Assembly (NCBI GenBank): GCA_014378715.1 | Contig: JACMNE010000056.1 | Location: forward strand, 1 to 64,000 | Length of the DNA: 64,000 nt | Direction: 5' to 3' | Source: Microbacteriaceae bacterium | GTDB lineage: Bacteria > Actinomycetota > Actinomycetes > Actinomycetales > Microbacteriaceae | Shown: positions 7,881 through 16,647 of the stretch, in pieces | How positions within the stretch are numbered: position 1 is the stretch's first letter | How the letters are laid out: the number at the start of each line of letters is the position of its first letter | Translations under genes and position numbers: made by a program | The notes under the pieces: model-generated | The model's input: only the letters and a program-made list of their open reading frames with translations | Databases searched by the model: none | What the model was told of the DNA's origin: nothing

Positions 7881-10676
7881 TCAGCTGGCGGTGCCGGTCA
7901 CCCGCCTCGGACGGGGGTGGCGCGTGCGGAGGCCTGCGCACACGGCGAGCAGGCCGAGCAGCATCAGGAGAACGGAGGCGGTGAGAGCTCCGCCGGCACC
8001 GGTGGTTCCGGTCGCCGCGAGGGAGTCGGCGCCGGACCCGGAAGGGGCCAGGGGGACGGCAGGTTCGAGCGGGGCGGGGTCTGTCGGGGCGGGGTCTGTC
8101 GGGGCGGGGACGGCCGCGAGCACTGTCTGGAGGTCGTCGACCACAAGGGTGCCAGAGCCGGCGCCGCCGAGGTAGAACGCGTGCTCGGTCACCGAGGAGA
8201 GGTTGAGGATCGCCTGCCCGGCCCACGGAGGGGTGGCGAAGTCGGCGAAGTCGAGCTCGACCTGCTGCCAGCCGCTCGTGGGCAGCACGGCGTTCGCCTC
8301 CCAGAATGCCCCGCTCGCCGCGAACTGCACGGAGAGGGTGTGCCCGGCGTCAGCGTCGACCCAGAACGTGAGTCCGGTGTAGCCCCACCAGTCCTGCGAC
8401 TGGGCAAGGGTGCGCACGATCCCCGCATAGCCCTCTCCGCCGAGGTCGTAGTCGAAGCGGGCGGCCGTTCCATCTGCTGCGCCAGACGACTCGACCAGTG
8501 TCGACACCACCGCGCCACCTCCGCTGTTGGGGACATAGGCGTCCGTGAGCCCCTGGTCGTCGGAATAGCCCTCGAAGTCGTCGATCACGAGGGGAGCGGT
8601 CGGCAGGTCAGCCGTTGAGAACTGGGCGGCCTGCGGCGTCGAGGCCATCGATCCCCCGCCATTGAGCGCCTCGACGCTCCAGTGGTGGACGGTGCCGGGA
8701 GCGAGGGTGAGGCCGGGGGCGAACTCGGTCGCGGTGATCCCTGTTCTCGTGATGAGCGGCTCGGAGAGGTCGGGGTGGAGCGACAGCGTGAAGCGGTAGA
8801 ACGCGGTCGCGTCGGCCGCCGTCCAGCTGAAGACGGGGGTGGAGCGCACACCGGTGGTACCGTCGGCTGGCAGTGCCAGGGCGAATGCGCCTGGCACGGC
8901 CACCGTGCCGCCCGCCGTGCCGCTCGAGATCGTGGCGCGGGAGACGGTGGTTCCGGTTGCCCACTCGAGGCGGAGGTGGTCGCCGGAGAGGCCCTCGGCG
9001 AGGAGCACGTGGCGTCCGTCACGGGTGGTGGTCGTTGTGCTGGATTCGACCCAGGTCAGTCCGTCCGCGCTGCTCGCGACCGACATTCCGTCGGCGTCTG
9101 CGACGAGGAACTCCGCGCGGGTGATCCCGCTGCGCTGCCAGCTGAGCCGGGAGGTCTGCCCGGCGACACCAGTGGCGAGAGCGCCAGAGGGGTCGGCCTC
9201 CAGGGTCACGTTCGAGTGGCCGGTGGTGAGAAGGAGGCTCTGCAGCGGGTCGACGAGAACACTCGACCGGCCAGTGGCCGTGACCGGGTCGGAGACCGAC
9301 TCTGTTGCGCCGCCGACCGCGAGGACCCGGTAGGTCGTTCCCGGCGCCGACACGAAGTCCGTCACGGGTGACGCGCCGGCCGACACGGGGCCAGCCACGT
9401 CGGTCCAGCCCGCGCCACCGGAACTCTGGACCGTGTAGCTGTCCGCTCCGGCCGTGCCGCGCCAGGAGATGCGGTTGATACCGTTCTCGCGGTCGACCAC
9501 GGTGACGAGGGGCGCCCCGAGGGCGGGGGAAGGCACGGCGTTCGAGCCGGCGATCGCATCGCCGTAGCCCACGATCGCGTCGACCTCGGCCCGGGACTGC
9601 GTGGTCTCGCCCGGGTAGTGCACGGTGAACCCGTCGTCGTGGGGCACGAAGCCGCCCCGGTCGTTGTTCGGGAACAGCGACCAGAAGAACATCCCGGAGA
9701 CGTCGGTGTTCGCTGCGAGAGGCTCGAGTAGGGCGGTCGTGGCCGCGGGCGAGCCGTACTCGCCCGCGAGGTAGACCTTGCGAGCTGCGACGACCAGGGC
9801 CGCGTCGGCGGAGACGCGGTCGATCGTCGGTGGGTAGTAGTGGGCGTCGACGATGTCGAGGCCTGGAGCGAGGAGTGCCGGCTGGCTGACCCCGAAACGG
9901 CCGCCAGCCGCGACGAGCTGGTCGGGCGCGAGGGAGCCGATCAGCGCGACCCGCGCGTTGATCCAGTCGAGGGTCATCCCCTCGAGCTCGTTACCGAGCT
10001 CCCACGCCAGGATCGTGGGGTCGTCGACGTAGCGCACCCCCGTGATCGCATTGGTGCGGCCGACGACGTACTCGATGTACTCGTCGAAGGCGGCGATCGC
10101 GGTGGGGTCGGTGTAGAAGTCGGCCGATGCGAGCCCGAGCGGGGTCGTGAAGTCGCGGTGGCCCCCGTGGTAGTACTGCCACTCGTCGGTCAGCGGGAGC
10201 AGGAGCCGGATGCCGACCGAGCCGGCGTAGGCGATCGCGAAGTCGATCGTGGCGAACGCCTCCTCGTTGTACTCACCGAGGCTCGGCATGATCGCCAGCG
10301 GATTCTCGTTGTCCTGTCCTGTCGAGGTCATCATGTGGGAACGCACGACCGTGACTCCCAGGTGCGATGCGGTGTCGAGGGCGTCCTTGATCCGGAAGAG
10401 GGTCGGGTAGTCGACGCCGCCGACGTTCTCGTCCAGGCCGAGCCAGTAGGCGTTGGCGCCGCTCATGCGGAAGTCCGTCCCGCCGAGGGTGAGCGACGAG
10501 CCGTCGCGTGCGACGAACTCCGTGTTGAGGGTGCTCCAGTCCTGGGGGGCGGCGACGGCGGATGCCGGCGCTGAGGCCGCGACCAGCATTGTCGCGGCAA
10601 GGGCGGTGGTGACCGCTGCCCCCGTCATCCGCTTCGATCGGGAGAAACGGGGTGCTGCCGAGAGCGAGTGGTTCAC
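7881..10676 (-). CDS. Cell-wall-anchored GH5 mannanase with C-terminal carbohydrate-binding domain
   Basis: A 931-residue secreted multidomain mannanase. In order: a signal peptide (MLVAASAPASAVAA at about 20-40), a GH5 catalytic barrel resembling endo-beta-mannanases with acid/base glutamate in AWELGNELEG and nucleophile in YLAGEYGSPA, fibronectin-like beta domains, a jelly-roll domain (VIDDFEGYSDDQGLTDAY to LVVDDLQTV) resembling CBM11 or CIA30-type modules, a Pro/Asp-rich linker (repeated APTDP), and a sorting signal: LAATG, a hydrophobic helix and a basic tail (RTRHPRPRR). LAxTG is the class E sortase motif of actinobacteria, so the enzyme should be held on the wall. The start is GTG 10676, because AAAGGAG lies eight bases upstream. 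It heads the hydrolase and transport part of the cluster and complements the freely secreted GH26 enzyme. Confidence 0.88.
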   Translation of the reverse strand: MNHSLSAAPRFSRSKRMTGAAVTTALAATMLVAASAPASAVAAPQDWSTLNTEFVARDGSSLTLGGTDFRMSGANAYWLGLDENVGGVDYPTLFRIKDALDTASHLGVTVVRSHMMTSTGQDNENPLAIMPSLGEYNEEAFATIDFAIAYAGSVGIRLLLPLTDEWQYYHGGHRDFTTPLGLASADFYTDPTAIAAFDEYIEYVVGRTNAITGVRYVDDPTILAWELGNELEGMTLDWINARVALIGSLAPDQLVAAGGRFGVSQPALLAPGLDIVDAHYYPPTIDRVSADAALVVAARKVYLAGEYGSPAATTALLEPLAANTDVSGMFFWSLFPNNDRGGFVPHDDGFTVHYPGETTQSRAEVDAIVGYGDAIAGSNAVPSPALGAPLVTVVDRENGINRISWRGTAGADSYTVQSSGGAGWTDVAGPVSAGASPVTDFVSAPGTTYRVLAVGGATESVSDPVTATGRSSVLVDPLQSLLLTTGHSNVTLEADPSGALATGVAGQTSRLSWQRSGITRAEFLVADADGMSVASSADGLTWVESSTTTTTRDGRHVLLAEGLSGDHLRLEWATGTTVSRATISSGTAGGTVAVPGAFALALPADGTTGVRSTPVFSWTAADATAFYRFTLSLHPDLSEPLITRTGITATEFAPGLTLAPGTVHHWSVEALNGGGSMASTPQAAQFSTADLPTAPLVIDDFEGYSDDQGLTDAYVPNSGGGAVVSTLVESSGAADGTAARFDYDLGGEGYAGIVRTLAQSQDWWGYTGLTFWVDADAGHTLSVQFAASGAFWEANAVLPTSGWQQVELDFADFATPPWAGQAILNLSSVTEHAFYLGGAGSGTLVVDDLQTVLAAVPAPTDPAPTDPAPLEPAVPLAPSGSGADSLAATGTTGAGGALTASVLLMLLGLLAVCAGLRTRHPRPRRVTGTAS

Positions 10677-10777
10677 GAGGTGTGGCTCCTTTGCCGACCT
10701 TCTGGCAGGGACTGACACCGCGGTTCCGGATGCTGCTGACTCCAGCCTGCGGGCAGAGAAGACACAAAGTCAAGAAC
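10677..10777 (-). promoter_or_regulatory. Probable promoter region of the GH5 mannanase
   Basis: This 101-bp spacer between the LacI-like gene and the GH5 gene, with the adjoining end of the LacI-like gene, is the most A/T-rich stretch in the area. Read on the minus strand it has TTGACT (plus 10768-10773), a good -35 match, but I see no convincing -10 at 17 bp. Just upstream, ATAAATAATTTAT (10782-10794) is nearly palindromic and could bind a regulator. The ribosome-binding site AAAGGAG lies next to the GTG at 10676. Confidence 0.45.
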
Positions 10778-11641
10778 TTAGATAAATAATTTATGATTTG
10801 AAGTCGTGCCACGCGACACGATCGAGACACGGGGGGCCTCGACCGCCTTGAGCGCCGAGCCGTCGAACACCGCGAGGAGGGTGTCCCCGGTAAGGCGACC
10901 GATCGCCTGCACATCATGGCTCACCGCAGACAGGGGCGGGGTGGACAACTGGCACTGTGCCGAGTCGTCCCAGGCGAGAAGCGACAGGTGCGCGGGGACC
11001 GCGACGTCCGCGACATCCGCTGCCTCGAGTCCCCCGAGGGCCATCAGGTCGTTGTCGAAGATGATGGCGGTAGGGCGATCCGTACGCGAGAGGAGGTCGG
11101 CCGTCGCGCGGGATCCGGAGCCCTGCGAGTAGTCGCCGGCGAGTGTGGAGGACGCCGCGCCCGCCGCAGCGCACTCGGCCGCGAAGGCGTGCGCGCGGCT
11201 GAGGGTGTGGGCCATCCGGAGTGGGCCGGAGACGTGCGCGAGGCGCCGGTGGCCGAGGGAGAGGAGGAAGGCGACCGCATCTCGCATCGCGCCGTCGTCA
11301 TTGGTCCAGACGGCGGGGAACTCGGCGGCGATCGCGGGGTTGCCGACCACCACCACCGGCAGCTCGAGCTCGCGCAGCACGGGGAGGCGGGGGTCGTCGT
11401 GGGAAAGGTCGACGAGAACGATCGCTCCGACATCGCCCCCGGCCTTCCAACGCCGGAAGGTCGCGATCTCCTCCTCCACCGTCGGCAGGACCCGGGTGAG
11501 GACCGCGAAGCCGTGGGGCCGCAGGACGGACTCGAGCCCGGCGGAGAAGTCGTGGAAGTAGGGTTCGGCCCCCATGATCTCGGTCGCTCGCACCAGACTC
11601 ATCCCGACCATCCTGGCGGTCGGCGCGGTGCTCGCGCTCAC
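10778..11641 (-). CDS. LacI-type ligand-binding protein lacking the helix-turn-helix domain
   Basis: A 287-residue protein with the periplasmic-binding-like sensor domain of LacI/GalR regulators: MVGMSLV, then AIVLVDLS, VVVVGNPA, a VWTNDDGAMRDAV segment, LGHRRLAHVSG and the C-terminal VDDS-like LLAWDDSAQCQLSTPPLSAV. The usual 55-residue N-terminal HTH and hinge are missing: only about 11 residues precede the first sensor strand. The start is GTG 11641 with GAGGAGG close upstream, a strong ribosome-binding site, so the short form looks genuine. Upstream DNA in all frames up to the divergent ROK start contains no recognisable HTH. It lies first in the mannan cluster, facing away from the ROK repressor. 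It may be a ligand sensor working through a partner, or a decapitated regulator. Confidence 0.82.
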   Translation of the reverse strand: MSASTAPTARMVGMSLVRATEIMGAEPYFHDFSAGLESVLRPHGFAVLTRVLPTVEEEIATFRRWKAGGDVGAIVLVDLSHDDPRLPVLRELELPVVVVGNPAIAAEFPAVWTNDDGAMRDAVAFLLSLGHRRLAHVSGPLRMAHTLSRAHAFAAECAAAGAASSTLAGDYSQGSGSRATADLLSRTDRPTAIIFDNDLMALGGLEAADVADVAVPAHLSLLAWDDSAQCQLSTPPLSAVSHDVQAIGRLTGDTLLAVFDGSALKAVEAPRVSIVSRGTTSNHKLFI

Positions 11642-11749
11642 GATCCTCCTCGGTGGGGTGGTGCGCCTGGCCAGTCGCCCGCGCGGCCTCGACGATACCG
11701 GTCTTGCGGGCCGGGGTAGCCTTCGAACGTAGATCCGCGAAAGGACACC

Positions 11750-12967
11750 ATGGCACGGCGCGAGTCGACACCGACGACCCCGGGCAGCCGCGCGGTCGTC
11801 GTCGACCTGATCCGGTCGCCAGGGCCGATCAGCCGGGTCGAGCTGACGGCGGCCACCGGGCTGACCCAGCCCTCCATCTCGCTGATCGTTCGCAAACTGC
11901 TCTCAGACGGGATCGTGCGGGAGACCGGGCTGACCGCCTCGACCGGCGGCAAGCCCCGGGTACTCCTGGAGATCAACGGGCGGGCCCTCTACGGGGTCGG
12001 GGTGCAGCTCGGCTTCGAATCGATCACCCTGGTCGCGACGGATGTCACGGGCGGGGTCATCGGCCGCGAACAGATCGACGGCGCCGGACTCGACAAGCCG
12101 GAGGTCGTCACCCAGCGGATCATCACCGCCTACCACGACTTCGTGCGTGTCCTGGGGATCGGGACAGGGACGATCGCGGGGGTCGCGGTCGTTGCACCGG
12201 GGCCAATCGACCAGCACGACGGAGTGGTCCTCGGGCCCCCGACGCTGCGCAGCTGGCTCGACTTCGGTCTCCGTGCCGCGCTGAGGGCCGGGATCGACGT
12301 TCCGGTGCTGGTCGACAACGACGCGGCGGCCGCCGCCGTCGGCGAGTTCTGGAGCCGGCGGATATCCCGCAGCTCGACCTTCGCCGGGATCTACCTAGGG
12401 TCGGGCATCGGCTCCGGGATCGTCATCGACGGGGCGCTCTACCGGGGGCACAGCTCCAATGCCGGCGAGATCGGGCACATCTCGATCGAGCAGGACGGTG
12501 TCCCCTGCTTCTGCGGCAACGTCGGGTGCCTCGAGCGATATGCGTCCCCCGGCGCTGTCGTCGAGTCGGCCAGGGCATCTGCCCCTGACTTCGCCGAACT
12601 CGGTCTTGCCTTCGAGCCGACATCCGTGATGCGTGACTTCGACCTGCTCTGCCGTGCCGCGGTGCGGGAAGTCGAGCCGGCCCGCGCGCTCATCGAGACC
12701 TCTGCGGCGCAGCTGGCCTCCGCCGCCGTGACCCTGAGCAACCTGTTCGATCTCGATCACATCGTGCTCGCGGGACCGGGGATGGCCTTCGCCGGCTCGA
12801 TCTACGCGCGGGCTATGCGCGACCGTCTCGCGCGGTCGGCATTCTCCCGCCGCGCGCACCCAATCGTTGTGGAACTCTCCTCCAATCCGCGGGACTCGGC
12901 GGCGGTCGGCGCGTCGGCCCTGATCCTGCAGAGCACCGTCGCCCCTGGCCACGGCCCGCTCCTGTAG
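11750..12967 (+). CDS. ROK-family transcriptional repressor
   Basis: A 405-residue regulator of the NagC/XylR/Mlc type. An N-terminal winged helix (SRVELTAATGLTQPSISLIVRKLLSDGIV, about 27-56) is fused to a ROK sugar-binding domain with the intact zinc motif CFCGNVGCLE and a GAEIGH-type element (NAGEIGHISI). ATG 11750 has GAAAGGAC upstream. It is transcribed away from the LacI-like gene and the mannan cluster and probably represses that cluster until a mannose-derived sugar binds; the target is inferred from position. It converges on putA with a 23-bp gap in which I see no terminator hairpin. Confidence 0.88.
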   Translation: MARRESTPTTPGSRAVVVDLIRSPGPISRVELTAATGLTQPSISLIVRKLLSDGIVRETGLTASTGGKPRVLLEINGRALYGVGVQLGFESITLVATDVTGGVIGREQIDGAGLDKPEVVTQRIITAYHDFVRVLGIGTGTIAGVAVVAPGPIDQHDGVVLGPPTLRSWLDFGLRAALRAGIDVPVLVDNDAAAAAVGEFWSRRISRSSTFAGIYLGSGIGSGIVIDGALYRGHSSNAGEIGHISIEQDGVPCFCGNVGCLERYASPGAVVESARASAPDFAELGLAFEPTSVMRDFDLLCRAAVREVEPARALIETSAAQLASAAVTLSNLFDLDHIVLAGPGMAFAGSIYARAMRDRLARSAFSRRAHPIVVELSSNPRDSAAVGASALILQSTVAPGHGPLL

Positions 12968-12990
12968 GCACCGTTCCTGTGCCGACCAAT

Positions 12991-15900
12991 TTAGAGGCGG
13001 AGGGCCCGGGTCGCGGGGTCCGGGGTGCCGAAGCGGTGCGCAGTGATGCTGACGGCCTGCTCGCGCAGGTACGGCAGCAGCTCGACCCGGCCCTCGGCGG
13101 TCGGCGGCGCCGCGTAGATCGCGACATCGGGGCTGCCTCCGACTGCTGACGCCACCGCGAGCGGCGACCCGCCGATCAGGCGGATGCGCGTCACGCTTCC
13201 CGCGTCCACTCGCGGCTCCGGCACGATGCCGTCGACGCCCAGGTCCGCCGCCTCCGACGGCTGCGCGATTCCGTTGGCCAGGCGTGCGATGAACGCGGCG
13301 TCCGTCTCGACCATCGCCTCGTCGACGACCAGCGCGCTGTTGTCACTGCGGAACAGCCGCACCAGGCCGGCCGGCACCGGCACCGGCACGCTGATCGACA
13401 CGACCGAGCCGGCGAGCGTCGCCGCGGCGAGCGCCCGCACGAGGTGCTCGATCGGCTGGCCCTCCGAGACGCGGATGAGCACGGGCACCGGCAGGTACCG
13501 GAACACGTTGCGCTCGGCATCGAGGCCTGACACGTCGCGGGCGACCCCGAACTCCGCTTTCCAGGCGACCTCGTCGCTCATCGCTGCGGTGCGCACCCGG
13601 TCGAAGCCGTCGAACTCGAGGCCACCCTGAGCCGCCTCGATCAGGCGCGTCACGCGGCCGCCGATCCCCTTCAGGGTGACGGATGACCGCTGCTCGCCGG
13701 TGATGGGCTCGATGCCGCCGAGGCCGAAGAGGTAGTTCGGGCCGCCGGCCTTCGTGCCGGTGCCGACGCTCGATCGCTTCCAGCCGCCGAAGGGCTGGCG
13801 CCGCACCACGGCCCCGGTGATGCCCCGGTTGACGTAGAGGTTGCCGGCCTGCACCGCTTCGATCCACTGGCCGATCTCGTCCGCGTCGAGCGAGTGCAGG
13901 CCGGCCGTCAGCCCGTAGGCCGGCGCGTTCTGGAGCTCGATCGCTTCTGCGAGAGTGTCGGCGTGCATGATCCCGAGGATCGGGCCGAAGTACTCGGTCA
14001 GGTGGAACTCGCTCCCCGCGTTCACACCGTCGCGCACTCCGGGCGACCAGAGCCGTTCGGTCGCATCCAGCGGCTCCGGCTTGACCAGCCAGGTCTCGCC
14101 GTCGCCGAGCTCGCTGAGGCCGCGGCGGAGCTTGCCGATCGCGGGCTCCACGATCGGGCCCATCTGCGTGGTCGGGTCGTACGCCCAGCCGACCCGCAGC
14201 GAGCGCACGGAGTCCTCGAGCTGGCGCAGGAAGCGCGGCGAGCGGGCCACCGATCCGACGAGGATCACGAGCGAGGCGGCTGAGCACTTCTGGCCCGCGT
14301 GCCCGAACGCGCTGCGCACAACATCCGCTACCGCAAGGTCGAGGTCGGCACTCGGGGTCACGATGACGGCGTTCTTGCCGCTCGTCTCGGCGAGCAGCGG
14401 CAGGTCGGGCCGCCAGCTGCGGAAGAGCGCCGCGGTGTCCCAGGCACCGGTGAGGATGACCCGCCCGACGCTGGGGTGGGAAACGAGCGTGCGCCCGAGC
14501 TCGCCCTCGTCGATGTCGACGAGAGAGAGCACGTCGCGGGGAACCCCGCCGTCCCAGAGCGCCTGCACCATGACGGCGGCACTGCGACGGGCCTGCGGCG
14601 CCGGCTTGATGATGACGGCGGCCCCGGTGGCCAGGGCGGCGAGCACACCGCCGGCCGGGATCGCGACCGGGAAGTTCCACGGAGGGGTGACCAGGATGAG
14701 CTTGCAGGGCACGAAGCGCGCGCCCGTGAGCGAGGCGAGCTCGCCAGCCCGCTCGGCGTAGTAGTGGGCGAAGTCGATCGCCTCACTGACCTCCACGTCG
14801 CCCTCGGCGAGCGTCTTGCCCGCCTCGCTCGCCATGACCTCAATGAGGTCGGCGCGCGCGGCCTCGAGCGCATCGCCCGCCCGGTGCAGCACCTCGGTGC
14901 GCGATGCGAGAGAGCGCCCGGCCCAGGCGGACCCGGCCGCGGCCGTCGAGCGGATGATGACCTCGAGCCCCGCCGCGTCGGCGACGCGGGCGGCCTCGAT
15001 CGGGGCGAGCCCGAGCCGCGACGTCGCCGCCCGCTGCAGGATCGCGCGCCCCCAGGCGCGGTTGCCGACGATCGCGGGGTCGGTGTCGGCAGTGTTGGTG
15101 AAGTGCGCGGGAGTCGGCACGGGAACGGCCCGGTCCTGCACTCGATTCGAGGCCGGAACCACAGCGTCGAGCTGGGCGAGGGAGGCCGTGAACCGGGCGG
15201 ACTCCCGATCGAAGACCTCTGGCGAGCTCGCGAGCTCGAAGACGCCGGACATGAAGTTCTCCGGGCTCGCATTCTCCTCGAGCCGGCGGATCAGGTACGA
15301 GATGGCGGAGTCGAATTCGGCCGGACGCACGACCGGCGTGTACAGCAGCAGCCCGCCGACGTCGCGGCGCACCGCATCTGCCTGACCCGTCGCCATGCCG
15401 AGCAGCATCTCGAAGTCGATCCGCTCCTCGACCCCGCGGCTCTGCGCGAGCAGCCAGGCGTAGGCGACATCGAAGAGGTTGTGTCCGGCGACACCGATGC
15501 GCACCGCGTCAGTGTGCTCCGGCGTGAGCGCCCAGTCAAGCACCCGCTTGTAGTTCGTGTCGGTCTCGAGCTTGGTCGAGTAGGTCGCGAGCGGCCAGTG
15601 GTGCAGTTCGGCGTCGACCCGCTCCATGGCAAGGTTCGCGCCCTTCACGACGCGCACCTTGATCGCGGCCCCGCCCGCCGCGCGCCGGGCGGTCGCCCAC
15701 GCCGTCAGCCCCTGCAGCGCCGCGAGCGCGTCGGGCAGGTAGGCCTGCAGCACGATCCCGGCCTCGAGCCCAGCCAACTGCGGGTTCTCGAGGATCGCCT
15801 CGAAGACGGCGACCGTCAGGTCGAGGTCGCGGAATTCCTCCATGTCGAGGTTGATGAACTTGGTGTCAGCGGATGACGCGGCGAGCTCGTACAGCGGAGT

Positions 15901-16527
15901 GAGCCGCTCGACGACCCGTGCCACTGTCTCGTCGAACGCCCACATCGAGAGCTGGCTGGCCACGGACGACACCTTGATCGACACGTAATCGACATCGTCG
16001 CGCTCCAGCAGCTCGCGGGTGCCGGCCAGGCGCCGGTCGGCCTCGGCGTCGCCGAGCACCGCCTCGCCGAGCAGATTGAGGTTCAGCCGCACCCCTTGGC
16101 TGCGCAGGGCGGCGATCGAGGAGTCGAGCTTCGCGGGCGTGGCGTCGATGATCAGGTGCCCGACCATCCGCCGCAGCGCCGTCCGCGCGATCGGCACGAT
16201 CGGCCAAGGCAGGATCGGCGCGAACCCTCCGCCGAGCTGGATCGCGATGCGCATCCACCACGGCAGGAACGCGGGGATCGCCCTGGACAGCTCCTCCAGG
16301 TTGCGCCCGGCGACCCGCAGGTCCTCCGGCCGCACCACGCGGTCGACGAAACCGATCGTGAAGTCGAGGCCGACCGGATCCTTGAGCACCCCGGCGAGGC
16401 GCTGCGCCGAGGCGTCGGGCACCACATCCGCGCTCTCGGCGAGCCATCTCCGCACCGTCGCGATCGTCGCCTCGGCGATGTCGTCGGGGCGAACCGGGGG
16501 CGCTGCGAGCTCGTTAGGCATGGTCAC
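12991..16527 (-). CDS. putA: Bifunctional proline dehydrogenase / delta-1-pyrroline-5-carboxylate dehydrogenase
   Basis: A 1178-residue enzyme that oxidises proline to glutamate in two steps with substrate channelling. The N-terminal half is the FAD-dependent proline dehydrogenase barrel (LDMEEFRDLDLTVAVFE, VRVVKGANLAMERVDAE). From about residue 480 the aldehyde dehydrogenase domain has VTPPWNFPVAIPAGG, LAETSGKNA and the catalytic cysteine in GHAGQKCSAAS (about 747). The last 200 residues resemble the extra C-terminal domain of long PutA proteins. The RHH DNA-binding domain of enteric PutA is absent, so it should not autoregulate. The start is GTG 16527 (MTMPNEL); ATG two codons later is an alternative. 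The divergent LysR gene 120 bp away is the likely regulator. Confidence 0.95.
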   Translation of the reverse strand: MTMPNELAAPPVRPDDIAEATIATVRRWLAESADVVPDASAQRLAGVLKDPVGLDFTIGFVDRVVRPEDLRVAGRNLEELSRAIPAFLPWWMRIAIQLGGGFAPILPWPIVPIARTALRRMVGHLIIDATPAKLDSSIAALRSQGVRLNLNLLGEAVLGDAEADRRLAGTRELLERDDVDYVSIKVSSVASQLSMWAFDETVARVVERLTPLYELAASSADTKFINLDMEEFRDLDLTVAVFEAILENPQLAGLEAGIVLQAYLPDALAALQGLTAWATARRAAGGAAIKVRVVKGANLAMERVDAELHHWPLATYSTKLETDTNYKRVLDWALTPEHTDAVRIGVAGHNLFDVAYAWLLAQSRGVEERIDFEMLLGMATGQADAVRRDVGGLLLYTPVVRPAEFDSAISYLIRRLEENASPENFMSGVFELASSPEVFDRESARFTASLAQLDAVVPASNRVQDRAVPVPTPAHFTNTADTDPAIVGNRAWGRAILQRAATSRLGLAPIEAARVADAAGLEVIIRSTAAAGSAWAGRSLASRTEVLHRAGDALEAARADLIEVMASEAGKTLAEGDVEVSEAIDFAHYYAERAGELASLTGARFVPCKLILVTPPWNFPVAIPAGGVLAALATGAAVIIKPAPQARRSAAVMVQALWDGGVPRDVLSLVDIDEGELGRTLVSHPSVGRVILTGAWDTAALFRSWRPDLPLLAETSGKNAVIVTPSADLDLAVADVVRSAFGHAGQKCSAASLVILVGSVARSPRFLRQLEDSVRSLRVGWAYDPTTQMGPIVEPAIGKLRRGLSELGDGETWLVKPEPLDATERLWSPGVRDGVNAGSEFHLTEYFGPILGIMHADTLAEAIELQNAPAYGLTAGLHSLDADEIGQWIEAVQAGNLYVNRGITGAVVRRQPFGGWKRSSVGTGTKAGGPNYLFGLGGIEPITGEQRSSVTLKGIGGRVTRLIEAAQGGLEFDGFDRVRTAAMSDEVAWKAEFGVARDVSGLDAERNVFRYLPVPVLIRVSEGQPIEHLVRALAAATLAGSVVSISVPVPVPAGLVRLFRSDNSALVVDEAMVETDAAFIARLANGIAQPSEAADLGVDGIVPEPRVDAGSVTRIRLIGGSPLAVASAVGGSPDVAIYAAPPTAEGRVELLPYLREQAVSITAHRFGTPDPATRALRL

Positions 16528-16589
16528 GAGGATAATCCTTCCGGCTGTGGCGACTGGGTCCTCCTAGTGTGTCGCCGCGGAAGAATAAG

Positions 16590-16633
16590 ATGAAGCGAGC
16601 ATTATCGACGCGTATACATCACATCAGCTTCAT
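16590..16633. promoter_or_regulatory. Inverted repeat in the putA-LysR intergenic region
   Basis: ATGAAGC (16590-16596) and its complement GCTTCAT (16627-16633) are separated by 30 bp in the 120-bp divergent spacer. A TATACA box at 16613-16618 lies between them. The position, between a LysR gene and its likely target, is where a LysR-type operator is expected. LysR boxes usually have shorter spacing, so this could also be two half-sites of a larger array. Confidence 0.4.
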
Positions 16634-16647
16634 GATCGGGGCAGCGG

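Noticed and set aside
11642-11749. A frameshifted HTH domain for the LacI-like gene
   Set aside because: One minus-strand frame has KTGIVEAARATGQ, slightly like the last LacI HTH helix, but no recognition helices are found and the ribosome-binding site at the short start is strong.
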